From Cotesia glomerata (taxonomy: Eukaryota; Arthropoda; Insecta; Hymenoptera; Braconidae): a stretch of 64,000 bases of DNA. This document shows positions 60,297 through 64,000 of the stretch, in pieces. The notes below the pieces were generated by a model. It saw only the letters and a program-made list of their open reading frames with translations. It made no database searches and had not been told where the DNA came from. Both the position numbers and the translations under genes were made by a program. Within the stretch, counting starts at the first letter, position 1, and the number at the start of each line of letters is the position of its first letter. Location: NCBI RefSeq assembly GCF_020080835.1, contig NC_058163.1, positions 682,001-746,000 of the forward strand, in the 5' to 3' direction.

Positions 60297-60628
60297 TATA
60301 TGATATTTGTGGAATATATAAATATATAAAATATATGAAAAATTGATGTGGGTACTTAAATGAAAGGTCTCGATAAGTGTAACATCGGGACGAGCTTATA
60401 TCTTTAAAAATGTCAATATTTCTCAAGATACAAGGTCATTTCTTAATTATGTATCTTGGAAAGAAAATTTTTCTTATTCTATTAATAATATAGATTAACT
60501 ATTAATATACTTTTCTCCCAAATAAATATTTATTGAATGTTAAAAAATATTTATTGAAATTTAATAAATTAAATAATTTTCTTCAAATAAATTAAACTAT
60601 TAATAGTTAATAAATCCTTCTATCAATG

Positions 60629-61168
60629 TATATTTTTTATCCATCAAGTAGTTTCACTGGTTTTGATTACGTACTTAATGTAGTCATTATATCTTCGTCA
60701 TTAGTGTTTTGATAATTATAACAGTTAGTGTTCAAACAACATTAAGGATAGTTAAATATTCTGCTCCGTAATAACGACTAACGAGTACTTCACAGGACAT
60801 ATACGTTTTCAGTTGCAAATGGAGAATCTATTATTATTATATTATCGTCGTATTATAAAGTTTGTCAGTTGAGAGGACATTCATTCATTTATTCATTCAT
60901 TTATTAATATTATCTTGCTTTATAAAATTGACAGCTCAATGAAATTTTTTTTCAATTTCTAACTTCTAACTGGAACAAACTCAATTTTATTATTTTTTTT
61001 TTTTAGCAAATAAAAATAATTAATTTCAGTCTGAGTTATTTTGGTCCGATCGATTTTATAAAAAGTTTTATAAGAATAATAATGATAATTTTGCCGTTCG
61101 ACTTGTAAATGTTATCGGAAGCGCTAGTTTGTTTTGTCGACTTGAAAAAAAAAACTACCCCAGTTAAG
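60629..61168. other. Upstream region of the candidate exon at 61,169
   Basis: AT-rich, with an ATTC/ATTT run at ~60,886-60,908. No repeat family is seen, unlike most of the window, which fits a genuine gene-proximal region. Confidence 0.35.
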
Positions 61169-61236
61169 ATGACTCAGTTTATTTCACCCCTAAGATTGTG
61201 TCTAAACTATTACTCAAGTAATATCTTTATTAAATG
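61169..61236 (+). CDS. Possible first coding exon of a mitochondrial protein
   Basis: ATG in context AAGATG opens 22 codons plus two bases, then GTGAGT (61,237-61,242), a good splice donor. The peptide begins M-T-Q-F-I-S-P-L-R-L-C-L and contains arginine, lysine, serine and asparagine but no acidic residue. That is the composition of a mitochondrial targeting presequence. No downstream exon is found before the window ends. The intron would hold the 61.8-63.5 kb repeats. The product cannot be named. A chance short ORF next to a GTGAGT is the alternative. Confidence 0.3.
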
Positions 61237-61539
61237 GTGAGTTTAAATATTTTTATCGGGTTTTTATGGTAAATATTTGGGGTGTTTATGGAAAGATTTA
61301 ACGCGCAGATTAAAAAATGAGTTGAAAGTTTTTTTAAAGAATTAATGGGAATAATATTTATTAAACTTCTTAAGTTTAAGGTATTTATAGGGAGATTTTA
61401 AAATTGAAATTAATATTTTAATATTTCAAATGAATAAATTTTGGGTATAATTTTGGATAATTGATAATTAGAGATGATTATTTTGAGCGGCGCGAGAATT
61501 TTATAAATTAGTCTCGTGAAATTAGATTGAAATTAATGA

Positions 61540-61800
61540 ATTTTAGTCAATTTTGAAAAATTTTATCAAATTTTATAGAATTCCATGAATTTTTATCCAA
61601 TTTTCATTAAATATTAGAGACTTTCATAAATTTTTATCAAATTTCATGAATTTTTATGAAATCTTCTTGAATTTCATGAATTTTACTCAAACTTTAGGAA
61701 TTTTCATTAGATCTTAGGAATTTTTACCAAATTTGATAAAATTTTATAGAATTTTAGAAATCTTGTCGAATTTCATGAATTTTTCTCAAATTCATTGAAT
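61540..61800. repeat. Degenerate ~22-base tandem repeat
   Basis: Roughly a dozen imperfect units of AATTT(C/T)ATGAATTTTTATCA type. Strongly AT-biased and noncoding. Confidence 0.5.
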
Positions 61801-61807
61801 TTCCCCT

Positions 61808-62339
61808 TATTAACCCTTATTAACTATTAATAAATATTTATTAATGGTTAATACATATTTGTTAACTGTTAACAAATATTTATTTAAAATAAAAAGCAAA
61901 AATAATTTTCTTTTGACACTTTTTATAATCCAAGCTGGAATTCATGATAATAATTCAATTCACTAAATAAATTAACCTTTTTAATATTTAAAAATATAAA
62001 AGATAATTATGAGCTGTGATAGAATTTGGTATTTTACAATAAACGTTATTATAATGTAATATAATTAATGCAAATAATTTATAAAGATGATTTTTATTTA
62101 TACGCAATCTTGATTTCATATTGAATTGCAAGCGAAACAAATTCACTCAACAAAATATTTATTAACTGTTAATAAATATTTGTTAACTATTAATAAATAT
62201 TTATTAACTATTAATAAATGTACTTTCCCCAAATAAATATTTATTGAATGTTAAAAAATATTTATTAAAATTTAATAAATTAAATAATTGTCTTCAAATA
62301 AATTAAATTATTAATTGTTAATAAATCCTTCTATCAGTG
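61808..62339. mobile_element. Truncated CACTGATAGAA-ended element
   Basis: Matches 55,590-56,110 and the inverse of 19,640-20,095. It ends AATCCTTCTATCAGTG at 62,339. The left terminus is missing. Confidence 0.55.
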
Positions 62340-62399
62340 TGCTTAAAACACTCAAAGAACTAAAAAATATTAGCATAGTGAGAACTTGGACGTATTTTT

Positions 62400-62665
62400 G
62401 TGCACGGAAAAAAGTAAACTGTAATAAATAACAGTCGATTTATAATAAGTAATGATCAACTGCTAAACTTTACCATTTCAAACAGTAAAATCGTGATTTT
62501 ACTAGTCACTTTATAAAATTTACCATTTAAACGTTACAATTTACTCTTTATATGGAAGAAAATACTATTTCAAACAGTAATATTACCTATGTAAATGTCT
62601 AAAATGTTTAAGTATAATAATTAACAATTCAGACTTTGATATTTATCATTTCGTACCTAAAAAAT
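62400..62665. mobile_element. Truncated TACACGGAAA-ended MITE
   Basis: Left ~266 bp of the 52,802-53,564 element (GTGCACGGAAAAAAGTAAAC..TTTCGTACCTAAAAAAT). The right part is missing where the next repeat starts. Confidence 0.65.
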
Positions 62666-62699
62666 TAGGAAAACGGTTGACCCTGAAGGCCATCCCTGC

Positions 62700-63536
62700 A
62701 ACTTCCCGCTAATTCCATACTTAGGCGCTTAAAATTGCACCAATGACGTTTTTGAGCTCTTCGAGCTCAAAAATACAATTTATGGGTTATTTTGAGCTCT
62801 CCGAGCTCAAAGAGATTGCTTTCCTATGCTTTAAAGCTCTTGGAGCTCAAAAGTCTGATAGAGATTTGATGACACTATTTTTTGAATTTTTAAACCGCAA
62901 TAACTTTTGAATGAATAAACCGATTTTCACGCGGTTGGAAGCATTCGACGCAGTTTTTTAAGCCTCACAAAGAATCTTAAATTTTGAATTGATCGCGCTA
63001 GGAATTTCGGAGTTATTCCGAAAAAACACTTTTTTCGGTTTTCTTTCGTTCACGATATCTCTCGAACGAATCAACCGATTTTGACCGGACTGGTGGCGAT
63101 CGACGTGGTTTTTTGAGGTTGAGAGCTGATTAGTTTTTGGAATTGAACCATAAAGCCGTTTGAAAGTTATTCCAAAAATACCACATTTAAAAAAAAATTT
63201 TTTTTCAGTTTTTTGAAGATTTCTCAAAATCTATTAATCTGAATCGGTCCAAATAGTTTTCAAAATCTAAGTTTGGTCAAGCCCTTTCGAATGGCACCAA
63301 CCACGATTAAATCGGTCAAGCCGTTCAAAAGTTATAAGCGGTTCACATACTTTCACATACTTTCACATACTTTCACACACACATACAGACACCGTGACAA
63401 CCTCGCGGGAATATTCAGGGAAGCTTCCTGTGACCTTCAAACGTCGAGATCTGATGAAAACTCGATTTTTGCAAAACAGGGTGAAAACAATAACTTCTCG
63501 ATTTTTGAAAATCTTCGATTTTCTTAGCGGGAAGTT
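62700..63536. mobile_element. Repeat with AACTTCCCGCTAA inverted ends (wasp-type)
   Basis: 13-bp perfect inverted ends (AACTTCCCGCTAA at 62,700, TTAGCGGGAAGTT at 63,524-63,536). 'GGTTGACCCTGAAGGCCATC' precedes the left end. Inside are GAGCTCTTCGAGCTC repeats, GCATTCGACGCAGTTTTTTA, a short TTTCACATAC tandem, and CGTGACAACCTCGCGGGAAT. From memory this family is very common in braconid wasps. No coding capacity; the ORFs within are incidental. It is distantly related to the arms at 15.2-19.6 kb. Confidence 0.7.
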
Positions 63537-64000
63537 AAAAATGTAAATTAGCTGAAATATGGATGTAAATAAAGGATTTAATTAAGTAAATTTATATTAT
63601 TTTTTCTTTCAGAATTTTTACAATCTGAGATGGTTACAGTTACCATCTTCGATTGTAACAGTTATAATTTATAATAATTACAATTATTATTTTTGATAAT
63701 AATCGTTACCATTATTAATACTAACTATTACAATTGTCAATGATACCACCTATTATTTTGTTACTAATTTATTTTATTACCATTTTAGATAGTAGGAGTT
63801 ACTATTTTTGTATAGTAGGTAGTATAATTAATTTTTCTCCGTGTAGTCTTGAAGTATTTAAAAACAAAGTTTATGACTATTTTTTAGAGTTAGATTTTTA
63901 AACTGATTTCTAAGTTGATAAATCATTTCAGTGAAGTAGAGCAAATTGTTAAATCGAAAACCAAAAATTTAAAAACTCTGAAAATTGAAAATTAAAACCA
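63537..64000. other. AT-rich end of window
   Basis: A GTTAC/TTACCAT-rich stretch (63,620-63,830) ends in TTTTTCTCCGTGTAG at 63,846. That resembles the inverted terminus of the TACACGGAAA group, so part of a related element may be present. No left end is found. Confidence 0.35.

Larger units (their letters stand above)
58725..60450. repeat. Palindromic array, six to seven units with two nested MITEs
   Basis: Units as in the SerRS introns, opening GTTAAATTGCACTGTA. Two units are interrupted, at 59,355-59,430 and 60,157-60,296, by short elements whose insertion points can be read from intact neighbouring units. Confidence 0.85.
58675..60628. mobile_element. CACTGATAGAA-ended element carrying a palindromic array (2)
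   Basis: Left end CACTGATAGAAAGATTTTTT, right end AATCCTTCTATCAATG. The array runs from 58,725 to 60,450. It has the same composite arrangement as 55,487-57,412, with shorter AT-rich flanks. Confidence 0.55.

Noticed and set aside
58725..60450. CRISPR-like regular spacing
   Set aside because: Units are ~245 bp eukaryotic palindromes with no unique spacers and no cas genes.
62958..63227. 89-residue minus-strand ORF
   Set aside because: Lies wholly inside the AACTTCCCGCTAA repeat with no transposase motif.

Overview
The window is AT-rich, intron-bearing, transposon-dense eukaryotic DNA. Its only clearly recognisable host gene is an animal-type cytosolic seryl-tRNA synthetase (SerRS). From memory, the repeat with AACTTCCCGCTAA termini at 62.7-63.5 kb and the palindromic 'ATAAGCTCATCCCGATGTTA' repeat resemble families abundant in braconid parasitoid wasps. 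A hymenopteran, probably braconid, is therefore my best guess. No bacterial, viral or CRISPR feature was recognised.

Layout. (1) 1-22,706 and 32,799-55,325 are two direct copies of one ~22.6 kb segment (copies A and B). Each holds the whole three-exon SerRS gene on the minus strand and the same set of nested mobile elements, palindromic arrays and microsatellites. The copies are almost identical over their middle. Copy A is padded with small insertions from ~16.4 kb to its end at a 100-N gap, and copy B is padded over its first ~900 bases. Each copy breaks SerRS at different homopolymers (A in exon 2, B in exon 3). This fits one locus assembled twice, through haplotype duplication or poorly polished contig ends, better than two real genes.

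(2) 22,807-29,331, between two 100-N gaps, is a large inverted repeat. Its arms diverge outwards from a ~0.95 kb spacer that passes through a foldback element. Each arm carries the 5' end of an unrecognised gene: a short signal-peptide exon, a 59-60 nt intron, then a frameshifted exon coding for repeated beta-hairpin-like modules and a (P/S/L)-K-I-N-E pentapeptide repeat. A third, decayed copy of the promoter, first exon and intron lies near 32.1 kb. (3) 29.4-32.8 kb holds more of this family, a short inverted-repeat element and the 3' end of a non-LTR retrotransposon. (4) 55.3-64.0 kb is single copy. It has two composite CACTGATAGAA-ended elements filled with the palindromic array, two small MITE insertions with readable target duplications, a possible first exon of a mitochondrial protein at 61.17 kb, and a wasp-type repeat.

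SerRS is the only confident functional gene. It has a TATA-less promoter cluster of TGCGCA motifs, and exon 2 lies only 11-22 bases from palindromic repeat arrays that fill both introns. The less explained items are the secreted modular gene family, the paired-hairpin repeats with compensating arm changes, and the tight link between repeat arrays and SerRS splice sites. Much of 16-34 kb appears to carry raw sequencing errors, so frameshifts there should not be read as biology without reads.
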